Shown here piece after piece: positions 15,913 through 23,178 of a stretch of DNA of 24,769 nt. The notes beneath the pieces are model-generated. The model did no database searches. It was not told where the DNA came from and saw only the letters and a program-made list of their open reading frames with translations. Position 1 is the first letter of the stretch; every line of letters starts with the position of its first letter. The DNA comes from Bacteroidia bacterium (GTDB lineage: Bacteria; Bacteroidota; Bacteroidia; Bacteroidales; Dysgonomonadaceae): NCBI GenBank assembly GCA_030539475.1, contig JAUNRY010000005.1:1-24769 (forward strand), written 5' to 3'. A program made the translations under genes and the position numbers.

Positions 15913-16536
15913 ATGCGATCAAAAAAACTACTGATAGAAATTATTGAGTTGCTGGAAAAGTTTGAAAACGAAACAGCTCCGGGCAAGGAAAATGCATCGT
16001 TAGACGATTTTGTTCATTTTCTGCAACAAAAACGCTCGTTGCAGGAAGACAAAAACGACATTGTGCGCATTGCGCAAAACGTGAGTTTTCTGCATCGGTA
16101 TTCCAAATTCTACATCAAAAAGGCGCTTAAAGGCTCGTTGCTTCAAACGGTTGATGAATATACCTATCTGGTTGCGCTATACAACGAAGAAAGCTTGTCT
16201 AAAACCGAAATAAACAACCGGAATGTGGTTGAAAAAACTTCCGGAAACGAAGTTATGAGGCGGCTTTTGAAAGCAAAGCTCATTGGCGAACGCCGCGATG
16301 AAAAAGACAGGCGCATAATGCGCGTTTTTATTACCGATAAAGGACGTACGGAACTGATGAAAGTTTTCCCGGATTTGTGGAAATCGGCCACCCTGCTATC
16401 GGGTGTGCTTTCCCTGTCGGAAAAAGAAACGTTTTTAGCAATAACCGATAAACTATGCGATTTTCACAAGGATATTTTTGTGAATTGCAAAGAGGATGAA
16501 ATAGATAGATTGATGTTGAAGTTGCCGCCGAATTAA
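15913..16536 (+). CDS. MarR-like winged-helix transcriptional regulator
   Basis: A 207-residue regulator. After a charged N-terminal extension (about 1-60), the MarR-type winged helix spans about 76-145: TVDEYTYLVALYNEESLSKTEI, a recognition-helix region near NEVMRRLLKAKLI, and the wing ERRDEKDRRIMRVFITDKGR, a typical MarR wing. C-terminal helices (about 146-200) would serve dimerisation. The protein is longer than common MarR members (about 140-150 residues), mainly through the N-terminus. It is divergent from the exporter operon with a palindrome in between, so it probably senses a ligand and represses or activates that exporter. The 3' end overlaps the convergent alkylation repair gene by 4 bp. 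Confidence 0.85.
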   Translation: MRSKKLLIEIIELLEKFENETAPGKENASLDDFVHFLQQKRSLQEDKNDIVRIAQNVSFLHRYSKFYIKKALKGSLLQTVDEYTYLVALYNEESLSKTEINNRNVVEKTSGNEVMRRLLKAKLIGERRDEKDRRIMRVFITDKGRTELMKVFPDLWKSATLLSGVLSLSEKETFLAITDKLCDFHKDIFVNCKEDEIDRLMLKLPPN

Positions 16537-17201
16537 CCCGAATAATCAATAAACTCAAAGCTTAAACTGTCGTAAATCTCGTTTTTCACGGCCTCATCCG
16601 ATGTTTGGAAATCCTGAATTTCGGTCAATATCTTTTGCGATAATTCTTTTGAACTCCTCCCCAAAAATTTCAGCGCGTTTTGCGCGGAAAGCCGGAGAAA
16701 ATAGGAATCGGAATTCAAATCGGCAATCATTTTTTCCGCAAGCTCGTCTATATTTAAACTACTCCCCAAAGGAAATTTCATGATTAACAAGCGCGTAAGG
16801 AGCCAATATCCGCTGGTTCGGGTTTCTTCGTCAGCAGAACCGCTCCAGTTTTGCACCAGGTTATCGGCAAAACTCAGTTTCTGGAATAAATTCATGCAAG
16901 CCTGCTCACGAATTTCGTGCGTTGGAATTTCCCGCACCCATTTTTCGGCTTTTTCCTCATCAAATTCATCCGCAGGATACAACAAGGTTGCCAAAATTTT
17001 CAATTCGCGGGTTTCCTGCAACCACAAAAGCTCTGCCAAACGAGCATCCGGCCGGTATTTTTTCGATAACTGGCGCAACCGGGGAATATCCACCCCAAAA
17101 TTCAATTTGTAGCTCAACCCCTTTTCGCGCATGCTTTTTGAAGCCATGCCGTCCATTGAGCGGCGCAAATCGGTTCTGATTTGTTGTAAAATTTCGTGCA
17201 T
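16533..17201 (-). CDS. DNA alkylation repair protein, AlkD-like HEAT-repeat family
   Basis: A 222-residue all-helical protein of the AlkC/AlkD-type family, known from Bacillus cereus AlkD to excise N3- and N7-alkylpurines without base flipping. Family-like segments are GLSYKLNFGVDIPRLRQLSKKY (about 28-49), ELLWLQETRELKILATLLY (about 58-76) and HEIREQACMNLFQKL (about 95-109), in successive helical repeats. Length fits the family. I cannot confirm each catalytic residue by eye, and some members bind DNA without glycosylase activity. It has its own consensus promoter and is divergent from pepE. Confidence 0.8.
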   Translation of the reverse strand: MHEILQQIRTDLRRSMDGMASKSMREKGLSYKLNFGVDIPRLRQLSKKYRPDARLAELLWLQETRELKILATLLYPADEFDEEKAEKWVREIPTHEIREQACMNLFQKLSFADNLVQNWSGSADEETRTSGYWLLTRLLIMKFPLGSSLNIDELAEKMIADLNSDSYFLRLSAQNALKFLGRSSKELSQKILTEIQDFQTSDEAVKNEIYDSLSFEFIDYSG

Positions 17202-17226
17202 AAAGATTCGTAAAAAAAATTTATTG

Positions 17227-17256
17227 CAAATATAACCATTTAAGTGTGTTTGTCAA
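17227..17256 (-). promoter_or_regulatory. Bacteroidetes-type promoter of the AlkD-like gene
   Basis: On the minus strand TTG (17254-17256) is followed after 19 bp by TATATTTG (17227-17234), matching the consensus. The predicted start near 17220 gives a leader of about 20 nt. The -33 box nearly touches the opposing pepE -7 box, so the two promoters may interfere. Confidence 0.55.
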
Positions 17257-17264
17257 TTTTTCGT

Positions 17265-17272
17265 TATCTTTG
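17265..17272 (+). promoter_or_regulatory. Candidate -7 element for pepE
   Basis: TATCTTTG, a very common Bacteroidetes -7 sequence, lies 29 nt before the pepE ATG. The position expected for TTTG reads only TTTA-like, so the upstream element is weak. Confidence 0.45.
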
Positions 17273-17301
17273 CATCCATAAAAACTTAAATTCGCAAAAA
17301 C

Positions 17302-18009
17302 ATGAGGCTACTGCTAATCAGCAACTCCACCAATCCCGGAGAAGCGTATCTGGATTACCCGAAAGAGCAAATTAAAAACTTTTTGGGCGATAAAGCTAAA
17401 AATGCCATTTTTATTCCTTACGCCGCCGTAACATTTTCGTTTGATGAGTACGAGGAGAAAGTAAACAACCGGTTTGCCGAGATTGGGCATCACGTTACGG
17501 GCATTCATCGTTTTATAAATCCGGTGGAAGCCATTGAGAATGCCGATGCCATAGTTGTGGGCGGCGGAAACACGTGGCAGCTGGTAAAAACGCTTCACGA
17601 AAAAGGGCTGATGAAAGTTATCAGAAAACGTGTGAAAAAAGGCACGCCCTACATCGGATGGAGCGCCGGCTCAAACATTGCCTGCCCTACGCTGAAAACA
17701 ACCAACGACATGCCCATTGTGGATCCCGGAAAATTTAAAACAATGAAACTGGTGCCGTTTCAGATAAATCCGCATTATCTTGACGACCACCCGTCAAACC
17801 ACGGCGGCGAAACCCGCGAAATGCGCATCAATGAATTTATAGAGGCAAACAAAGATGTTTTCGTGGTGGGGCTTCGCGAAGGCACAATGCTTTTGCTCGA
17901 AGACAATGAGCTGGTTCTTATGGGAGAACGCAACGCCCGCATTTTTAAATACGGACAAGAACCCAGGGAACTCTCCAACGAAGATGATTTTAATTTTTTA
18001 CTTCAATAA
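17302..18009 (+). CDS. pepE: Peptidase E (alpha-aspartyl dipeptidase, family S51)
   Basis: A 235-residue cytoplasmic dipeptidase that hydrolyses dipeptides with N-terminal aspartate. It aligns by eye along its length with enterobacterial PepE: LLLISNSTNPGEAYL, FIPYAAVTFSFDEY, VVGGGNTWQL, and the nucleophile Ser121 in YIGWSAGSN (Ser120 in Salmonella and E. coli). TTNDMPIVDP and INPH (His about 156) supply the other active-site region. GGETREMRINEF is also conserved. Length is normal. nhaA follows 33 nt downstream on the same strand, so co-transcription is likely, though no functional link is apparent. Confidence 0.95.
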   Translation: MRLLLISNSTNPGEAYLDYPKEQIKNFLGDKAKNAIFIPYAAVTFSFDEYEEKVNNRFAEIGHHVTGIHRFINPVEAIENADAIVVGGGNTWQLVKTLHEKGLMKVIRKRVKKGTPYIGWSAGSNIACPTLKTTNDMPIVDPGKFKTMKLVPFQINPHYLDDHPSNHGGETREMRINEFIEANKDVFVVGLREGTMLLLEDNELVLMGERNARIFKYGQEPRELSNEDDFNFLLQ

Positions 18010-18042
18010 AATGTAACTCAATTATTTTTCCACAAAACACAT

Positions 18043-19260
18043 ATGACATCGGATACAGGGTATGCCCAAAAAAGGCTGTCTCGATTTACACTGAATGATT
18101 TTATACACGATAGTCGCTCTGTTGGAGTTCTTCTCCTGCTCTGTACGATACTTTCGCTCATAATTACCAACCTGCCGGCAATCGGCACAATGTACAACAA
18201 CTTTTGGAGCACGGAAATTCCCTTGTTTCACAGCCTGCATTTACCGCACAACGTACTGCATTTCATCAACGATTTTCTGATGGCTTTCTTCTTTTTTCAG
18301 GTTGGAATGGAAATAAAGCGCGAATCGATTATTGGTGAACTGTCTTCGCCAAGCCGCATGATGCTGCCGATGGTGTCTGCTTTGAGCGGCGTTATATTTC
18401 CGGCAATTATTTTTCTCACCATCGCCAAAGGCACTCTTTATCAAGTAGGATGGGCAATTCCCACGGCAACCGACATCGCTTTCTCGCTGGGGATTTTAAG
18501 CCTGCTCGGAAAGGCTGTTCCCCACATATTTAAAGTATTCTTAACGGCGCTTGCTATTATTGACGATCTTTGCGCGATACTTATCATTGCGTTTTTCTAC
18601 GGCAGCCAACCCAATTATATTTGGCTGCTGGCGGTAGTGGCTTGCATTGCGCTTATTTTGCTCGTCGTGAAATTTATGAAAAGCAAATTTCGCCGTCCCC
18701 TGTATCTCCTGCTTGGCGTGGCAATGTGGTATTGCATGTTTCAATCGGGCATTCACGCTACCTTTGCCGGCGTTCTTCTATCGGCTCTTTTGCCGGTAAA
18801 CAGAATACCGGTTTATGAGAAAAAACTGAGCATACCGGTCAACTTTTTCATTATTCCCTTGTTTGCCTTGGCCAATACAAGCATTTTCATCAATGCCGGC
18901 GCCATTTCCAACCTGTCATCCAAGTTATCGCTGGGAATAATTTTAGGATTGCTTATAGGCAAACCGTTGGGAATATCGCTGGCTGTTTTTCTGATGGCCA
19001 AGCTTCGACTTATTAAAATGAAAAGCCGCAGTGAATGGACTAAGTTTATAGGCGTGGGCATATTGGCGGGAATTGGCTTTACCATGTCGATATTTGTTTC
19101 TACGCTTGCGTTTGGCGATAACGCGCAGCTGCAAGATACGGCCAAGCTATCTGTTTTGCTGGCATCGGGTTTAGCCATGATTTCCGGGTTTGTATGGCTG
19201 AAGATTGTAACGCGAAATGCTAAAGAAGAAACAACAGACGAAACCGAATCTATTGATTAA
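18043..19260 (+). CDS. nhaA: Na+/H+ antiporter NhaA
   Basis: A 405-residue inner-membrane antiporter that exports Na+ or Li+ in exchange for protons and supports pH homeostasis. Family marks are FFFFQVGMEIKRE (about 82-94), PTATDIAFSLGILSLLG (about 140-156), the ion-binding Asp pair D174-D175 in ALAIIDDLCAILI (D163-D164 in E. coli), and GVGILAGIGFTMSIFVSTLAF near residue 340. About 12 hydrophobic segments fit the NhaA fold, and length is slightly above E. coli NhaA. It follows pepE by 33 nt and ends in a strong terminator. A second antiporter converges from the other side. Confidence 0.95.
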   Translation: MTSDTGYAQKRLSRFTLNDFIHDSRSVGVLLLLCTILSLIITNLPAIGTMYNNFWSTEIPLFHSLHLPHNVLHFINDFLMAFFFFQVGMEIKRESIIGELSSPSRMMLPMVSALSGVIFPAIIFLTIAKGTLYQVGWAIPTATDIAFSLGILSLLGKAVPHIFKVFLTALAIIDDLCAILIIAFFYGSQPNYIWLLAVVACIALILLVVKFMKSKFRRPLYLLLGVAMWYCMFQSGIHATFAGVLLSALLPVNRIPVYEKKLSIPVNFFIIPLFALANTSIFINAGAISNLSSKLSLGIILGLLIGKPLGISLAVFLMAKLRLIKMKSRSEWTKFIGVGILAGIGFTMSIFVSTLAFGDNAQLQDTAKLSVLLASGLAMISGFVWLKIVTRNAKEETTDETESID

Positions 19261-19290
19261 TTCAAAAAGCCAACCACATACAACAAAAAA

Positions 19291-19320
19291 GCGATGGGAT
19301 CTTCCCTTCGCTTTTTCTTT
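19291..19320 (+). terminator. Intrinsic terminator after nhaA
   Basis: GCGA, T, GGGA pairs with TCCC, T, TCGC around a TCT loop, eight pairs with one T-T mismatch, followed by TTTTTCTTT. An A6 run precedes the stem, so it could also work in the minus direction, though the minus-strand antiporter gene starts its transcript well to the right and ends at 19406. Confidence 0.75.
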
Positions 19321-19366
19321 TAGCCATTACGCCGGCTAATAAATAATTTATAGGTGCACCCTCCCA

Positions 19367-19408
19367 CCAATTGCCAATTGCCAATTGCTAATAGCCAACA
19401 GCCAATTA
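19367..19408. repeat. Degenerate heptamer array B, containing the CPA2 antiporter stop codon
   Basis: Six uninterrupted 7-bp units on the plus strand: CCAATTG three times, then CTAATAG, CCAACAG and CCAATTA. Shifted by one base they read GCYAANN or AGCYAAN. The last three bases (19406-19408, TTA) are the minus-strand TAA stop codon of the antiporter, so the array reaches into the gene's end. Confidence 0.75.
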
Positions 19409-20605
19409 TAAATGTTTGTGAGAATCTACAATTGCCCGCTTGGTAAGATATCTTACGAAAACCACAAAAAATCCGGTGAGCACAAGATTAAGCGCCATCG
19501 CCAGCACCGAGACTACCACCATGGGGCCGCCAATGTTGTAACCGATGGCGATAAAAATAACGCCCGCTCCTACCTCGCCTCGCGTAAACATACCGATGGA
19601 TACCGCCAGTCTTTCGGTAATTCTTCGTTTGCGGTAGAAAAAAAGCGGCGCCAGTTTACCGAGGTTCGACAGAACGGTTACCACAAACACGTGATACATG
19701 ATAACTCCCCAGGGCAGCATCGGAATTCTGGAAATAACGGAAGTGGTGCTTTGGGCAATAGCATCAAAATCGACACCCAGAAACGCCGGCATACTCATTC
19801 CCACCAAAAGCATGAACAGGTATGAAATATTCAGCGACATTTTTTCATCGGCAATCGATGCGTTATGCTTCGTTTTCATAATCATGCCGAGCACAAAAGC
19901 AGGCAGCAGAATTTCTATGTGGATGCTGCCTTCGCTGGCATAAAGCGCGGTTGAGATTAAATAAACCGCCTGAATTATCACAAAGATGATTACGGAGTAA
20001 AGCAATATCGATTTCCAGTCTTGCCTCATGTGATAATGCCCCATTTTTCGCCATCCCAATATCAACAGAACAATGGCAACCAAAAGAATAACAAACATTT
20101 GCCACTTGAGGCCAATCATAAATATCTGGAGCGGAATCATCAGGATGATGGTGTCCAAATCGTCGAAAATGGCAAGCACCTGAATCTTTTTGTAAACCCA
20201 CGTTTGCTTCAAACCGGCCACTACAAGCATCGTAAACAAAATTCCGGCCGATGTGGGCGCGGCGAAACGGCTCAACAACAGAATTTCTTTCCAGGCATCG
20301 CTACTCTGCCAAAGTTTCGCATCGTTGGGCGGAAGCGCAATAATATAGTACAAAGCTACTAAAAACCAGGGAAGCGCTGCCGTAATCATAGCCACCACGT
20401 AGTCTTTGGTGTAGGAGCGCCATTGCGTTTTGTTGATTTCAAACTCGCGCCCAACGTTAATCATTATATATCCCAACGTGATATACAACAACGCATCGGT
20501 AAAGGACTTAAATGTTTCGAAATTATCTCCAAAAAAAACCGGAGTAAGCTGAGAAAGAACTAAGCCGAGGATTAGCAGGAAAGAAAATAAAATAACTCTT
20601 TTCAT
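19406..20605 (-). CDS. Cation/proton antiporter of the CPA2 type
   Basis: A 399-residue inner-membrane protein with about 12 hydrophobic segments. LLSRFAAPTSAGILFTML (about 110-127) and LAIFDDLDTIILMIP (about 144-158) are the two antiporter core segments. The Asp cluster D148-D149-L-D151 should hold the transported ion. Near the end, RGEVGAGVIFIAIGYNIGG matches a later core helix of Na+/H+ or K+/H+ exchangers. Ion specificity cannot be read. I prefer ATG at 20605 (MKRVILF) to an upstream GTG at 20647, whose extra 14 codons run through a terminator-like hairpin. It converges on nhaA. Its stop codon lies in a heptamer array, and the leader is unusually long. Confidence 0.88.
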   Translation of the reverse strand: MKRVILFSFLLILGLVLSQLTPVFFGDNFETFKSFTDALLYITLGYIMINVGREFEINKTQWRSYTKDYVVAMITAALPWFLVALYYIIALPPNDAKLWQSSDAWKEILLLSRFAAPTSAGILFTMLVVAGLKQTWVYKKIQVLAIFDDLDTIILMIPLQIFMIGLKWQMFVILLVAIVLLILGWRKMGHYHMRQDWKSILLYSVIIFVIIQAVYLISTALYASEGSIHIEILLPAFVLGMIMKTKHNASIADEKMSLNISYLFMLLVGMSMPAFLGVDFDAIAQSTTSVISRIPMLPWGVIMYHVFVVTVLSNLGKLAPLFFYRKRRITERLAVSIGMFTRGEVGAGVIFIAIGYNIGGPMVVVSVLAMALNLVLTGFFVVFVRYLTKRAIVDSHKHL

Positions 20606-20624
20606 CGAGAATTGTTTTCTGATT

Positions 20625-20659
20625 AAAAAACCCGTGATAGAAAACACAAGTATCGCGGG
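20625..20659 (-). promoter_or_regulatory. Terminator-like hairpin in the antiporter leader, candidate attenuator
   Basis: On the minus strand CCCGCGATA (20651-20659) pairs with TATCACGGG (20631-20639), eight of nine pairs with one C-A mismatch and an 11-nt loop, followed at once by six T residues (20625-20630). It lies 19 nt before the antiporter ATG. A different terminator (20983-21008) already serves the upstream gene, so attenuation of the antiporter is the simplest reading. Confidence 0.5.
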
Positions 20660-20864
20660 GTTCGTGGTTTAATTTTTGTTTTTTTATTAGCAGCGTGTCG
20701 GTTTGCAGGAATTTTAGCCGTTGCAGAGGGTAAAAATGGAAATGCGTTTATGAAAACAACATTCGGGCAACAACTAATTTCTACTAAGTACGTTAATGCA
20801 AAGGTGATTTTTTAAAAATCTTAAATCCCACCTCTTTTCAACACACCGGACCCTAAAATCGGCG

Positions 20865-20872
20865 CAAAGATA
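20865..20872 (-). promoter_or_regulatory. Candidate -7 element of the CPA2 antiporter
   Basis: The minus strand reads TATCTTTG, a full TAnnTTTG match and the only one I found between the antiporter start and the terminator at 20983. There is no TTTG at 19-21 bp; an A/T homopolymer lies there instead. Confidence 0.4.
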
Positions 20873-20982
20873 CTAAAAAAACTTTTTTTTTCGGGAACCG
20901 CTTCTATTATTTTTTTGCATTTACCCATAAACAGCATCAATAACCGGCGATTATTTATTTCACGATAGCAACGGCCAAGAAC

Positions 20983-21008
20983 AAAAAAAGCTGCATAAAT
21001 AGCAGCTT
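20983..21008 (-). terminator. Intrinsic terminator of the 48-residue gene
   Basis: On the minus strand AAGCTGC (21002-21008) and GCAGCTT (20988-20994) form a perfect 7-bp stem with a 7-nt loop, continued by a T7 run (20983-20989). It lies about 80 nt after the stop codon of the small gene. Confidence 0.7.
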
Positions 21009-21087
21009 CCTGTGAAAATATCTGGTGTAAATGTGTGCAAACAAAGCATTCTGATCAAGTACTGATCGCGATGCTGTCTTAGAGGCA

Positions 21088-21234
21088 TTAACTTGCGTTG
21101 CGCAAGTTCGATTTCAATGTCCTGATTCTGCTAACCCGATTCGTCTGATGAGCAGCGGAACCGTTTTGGATATTCTGCTCAAGATACTTTATTTGAGACA
21201 GAATTTCTTCTTTTGTCAGTTTTTTGATGTTCAT
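21088..21234 (-). CDS. Small basic helical protein, 48 residues, unknown function
   Basis: The frame opens further upstream, but I place the start at the ATG at 21234. It has one of the few real Shine-Dalgarno sequences in the window, AAAGGA with a 7-nt spacer. The protein is rich in Lys and Arg (KKLTKEEILSQIKYLEQNI, then RVSRIRTLKSNLR), with a hydrophobic heptad pattern in the first half that suggests a short coiled coil or helix pair. No membrane segment, no Cys. I recognise no family. Independent support for a real gene comes from a -7 box upstream (21354-21361) and an intrinsic terminator downstream (20983-21008). An RNA-binding or ribosome-associated role is possible from charge alone and is only a guess. 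Confidence 0.6.
   Translation of the reverse strand: MNIKKLTKEEILSQIKYLEQNIQNGSAAHQTNRVSRIRTLKSNLRNAS
21090..21108. repeat. Perfect inverted repeat over the stop codon of the 48-residue gene
   Basis: AACTTGCG (21090-21097) and CGCAAGTT (21101-21108) form an 8-bp perfect hairpin with a 3-nt loop. It covers the last six codons and the first base of the stop codon. No T-run follows on either strand, so it is not a classic terminator. It may stabilise the mRNA 3' end. Confidence 0.55.
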
Positions 21235-21353
21235 AATTTTATCCTTTCTTTTAAAGTTATGATTTATCGGCAAACCGTTACAAGAAATTTTTCAGCATGA
21301 ATGTGATAACCTAAAATTGATTTCTAATAACTCGCTTGCCATTAAAATCACTG

Positions 21354-21361
21354 CAAAGATA
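21354..21361 (-). promoter_or_regulatory. Candidate -7 element of the 48-residue gene
   Basis: The minus strand reads TATCTTTG, 119 nt before the start codon at 21234. Just upstream, ATGTT (21371-21375) and AACAT (21380-21384) form a small palindrome near the -33 position, which may be an operator. No TTTG is present. The rest of 21235-21560 holds only heptamer array C and no gene. Confidence 0.4.
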
Positions 21362-21448
21362 CGGAATTTTATGTTATAAAACATATTTTTCGATAGATTT
21401 TTGCACGGACATCATAAATGAAGGCTATAAGTCAATAATAAATGCTCT

Positions 21449-21490
21449 GTTTAGCTGTTGGCTTTTAGCTTTTAGCTATTGGCTATTGGC
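21449..21490. repeat. Degenerate heptamer array C, downstream of the first sulfatase
   Basis: Six uninterrupted 7-bp units on the plus strand: GTTTAGC, TGTTGGC, TTTTAGC twice, then TATTGGC twice. All fit NNTTRGC, whose complement GCYAANN is the unit of array B, so B and C are the same family in opposite orientation. It lies 70 nt beyond the stop of the sulfatase at 21561 and 215 nt upstream of the small gene. Confidence 0.75.
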
Positions 21491-21560
21491 ATTGCGTTGA
21501 ACGCATTGGCAAGGGAAAATAGCCGTACTTTATCGCCAACAACCGTTTTTTTAAGCATTG

Positions 21561-23078
21561 CTACAACTCCAACCCCATTCCTTTTTCTTTTTCCTCCTCC
21601 AGAATCTGCTTCAGAAACCTTACTGTGAGCGGATTTTCATCGGCTACATTATCGTATTCGCCTCGGTCGATAACCATATTGTAGAGCTGTTCTTCGGGAT
21701 TGAGGCCCAGTTCGGTATTGGTGTGCGCGTTGTATGGATTTCCGTTGCTTGGTGCAATGTATTTCCAGTCTTTGGTGAGCAGCGTTAACGCGTAAGCCGA
21801 TCCGATGACATAGTCCCTGCCTTTGCCGTCATTGCCCAACCAGGCGGAGAGCTGTTTTTGACTGTCTGCTCGGTTTTCTTCCGAAACCTCTTTTCCCACG
21901 AGTTCCGAAAACGTTGCGAGCATATCTATTTGAGAAACCAAGACGTCGGAAACTCCTTTTCGAACATTGGCCGTCCAATGAACGATAAACGGAACGCGCG
22001 TTCCGGCTTCGAACGTGCTGTATTTCCCGCCGCGGAAAGGGCCCCACGGCTTGTGGTTTCGCAGTTTTTCAACGGCTTCATCCTGATATCCGTCGTCCAC
22101 CACCGGGCCGTTATCGCTGGTGATGATGATGAGCGTGTTGTCGTAAACACCCGCTTCTTTCAGCGCGCGCACCACTTCGCCTACCGACCAGTCGAACTGC
22201 ACGAGTGCGTCGCCGCGATGCCCCATATCGGTTTTTCCCCTGAAACGTTCGTGCGGATAACGCGGCACGTGAATATCGTTGGTGCCGAAATAGAGAAAAA
22301 ACGGTTTGTCTTTGTTCCGCTCGATAAACCGAACGGCGTGCACGGTAATGCTGTCGGCAATGTTTTCATCTTCCCACAACGCCGATTTTCCCCCTTTCAT
22401 ATATCCGATGCGCGAAATGCCGTTCACCACCGCCATATCGTGCCCGTGGCTGGGCTTGAGCTTGGTGAGCAGTTCGGGGTTTTCTTTTCCGGTGGGTTCG
22501 CCCGGGAAGTTTTGGGTGTAACTCACCTGTATCGGATCATTCGGGTCTAAGCCCACGGCTCGTTGGTTTTCCATATACACGCAGGGAACGCGGTCGCCCG
22601 TTGCCGCCATAATGTAGGAGTAATCGAACCCTATTTCGTACGGCCCGGGAGAAACCCGCTCGTTCCAATTTTGCTTACCGGTTTCATCGCCCATTCCCAA
22701 GTGCCATTTGCCCACGGCGCCGGTGGTGTATCCGGCTTCCTTCATCAGTTTGGCCAAGGTAAATCGGTGGGGTTTTATGATGAGCGCGGCATCTCCGGCG
22801 GCAACTCCGGTGCCTTTCCGCCGCCACGGATATTCGCCCGTGAACATTCCGTAACGCGACGGCGTGCTGGTTGCCGCTGCCGAATGTGCATTGCGGAAAC
22901 GCACACCGTTGTTTGCCAACGCGTCCACATTGGGGGTTTGTACGCGGGTGGCTCCGTAGCAGGAGAAATCGCCGTAGCCGATATCGTCGGCATAAATTAA
23001 TACTATATTTGGTTTTTCTTGCGCTGCAAGGGCGGTAACGGCTAAGGAGCCGGATATAAGAGTTATTACTTTTTTCAT
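21561..23078 (-). CDS. Exported serine-type sulfatase (S1 family, arylsulfatase-like)
   Basis: A 505-residue sulfatase that should remove sulfate esters, probably from glycans, in the periplasm. A signal peptide (MKKVITLISGSLAVTALAA, cleavage before QEK) is followed by the alkaline-phosphatase-fold core. Visible are the calcium ligands D31-D32 in IYADDIGYGD, the modified residue Ser71 in STPSR (Ser form of the C/S-x-P-x-R motif), GAVGKWHLG with the conserved Lys, and ITSDNGPVVDDGY with later metal ligands. The Ser form needs a radical-SAM maturase (anSME), which is not in this window. I chose ATG at 23078 because the signal peptide begins there; the open frame upstream is non-coding in character. 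It follows the second sulfatase by 100 nt, so co-transcription is likely. Confidence 0.92.
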   Translation of the reverse strand: MKKVITLISGSLAVTALAAQEKPNIVLIYADDIGYGDFSCYGATRVQTPNVDALANNGVRFRNAHSAAATSTPSRYGMFTGEYPWRRKGTGVAAGDAALIIKPHRFTLAKLMKEAGYTTGAVGKWHLGMGDETGKQNWNERVSPGPYEIGFDYSYIMAATGDRVPCVYMENQRAVGLDPNDPIQVSYTQNFPGEPTGKENPELLTKLKPSHGHDMAVVNGISRIGYMKGGKSALWEDENIADSITVHAVRFIERNKDKPFFLYFGTNDIHVPRYPHERFRGKTDMGHRGDALVQFDWSVGEVVRALKEAGVYDNTLIIITSDNGPVVDDGYQDEAVEKLRNHKPWGPFRGGKYSTFEAGTRVPFIVHWTANVRKGVSDVLVSQIDMLATFSELVGKEVSEENRADSQKQLSAWLGNDGKGRDYVIGSAYALTLLTKDWKYIAPSNGNPYNAHTNTELGLNPEEQLYNMVIDRGEYDNVADENPLTVRFLKQILEEEKEKGMGLEL

Positions 23079-23093
23079 TGTCTTTATAATTTT

Positions 23094-23128
23094 AGAACCA
23101 AGAACCAGAACGTCAGAATCAAGACTTT
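23094..23128. repeat. Degenerate heptamer array D, before the first sulfatase
   Basis: Units of AGAAYCA type on the plus strand: AGAACCA twice, an irregular segment GAACGTC, AGAATCA and AGACTTT. The phase slips by one base in the middle and recovers. It ends 15 nt before the sulfatase start codon at 23078. In the gene's sense direction the units read NNNNTCT. Confidence 0.55.
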
Positions 23129-23178
23129 CGCGTTGAACGGTATAAAAGATGAAACAGCATGTTTTGCTTACTTGTGCC

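Larger units (their letters stand above)
20606..21087 (-). other. Long non-coding leader and intergenic region before the CPA2 antiporter
   Basis: About 480 nt with no credible gene. From right to left it holds the terminator of the 48-residue gene (20983-21008), a -7 box (20865-20872), a foldable segment near 20801-20834 (on the minus strand AGGT pairs with ACCT around GATTTTT and AAAAATC) and the terminator-like hairpin (20625-20659). If transcription starts near 20858, the antiporter mRNA has a leader of about 250 nt. Confidence 0.5.

Noticed and set aside
18010..18042. Cation riboswitch before nhaA
   Set aside because: The gap to pepE is only 33 nt, too short for a known riboswitch; the long leader is before the other antiporter instead.
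19367..19408. CRISPR array
   Set aside because: Units are 7 bp, tandem and without spacers; no cas genes in the window.
21487..21510. Inverted repeat GCGTT, G, AACGC next to array C
   Set aside because: Five-bp arms around one base cannot form a stable hairpin, and nothing else supports a function.
21858..22550. 230-codon open frame opposite the first sulfatase
   Set aside because: Shadow of a sulfatase with all catalytic motifs.
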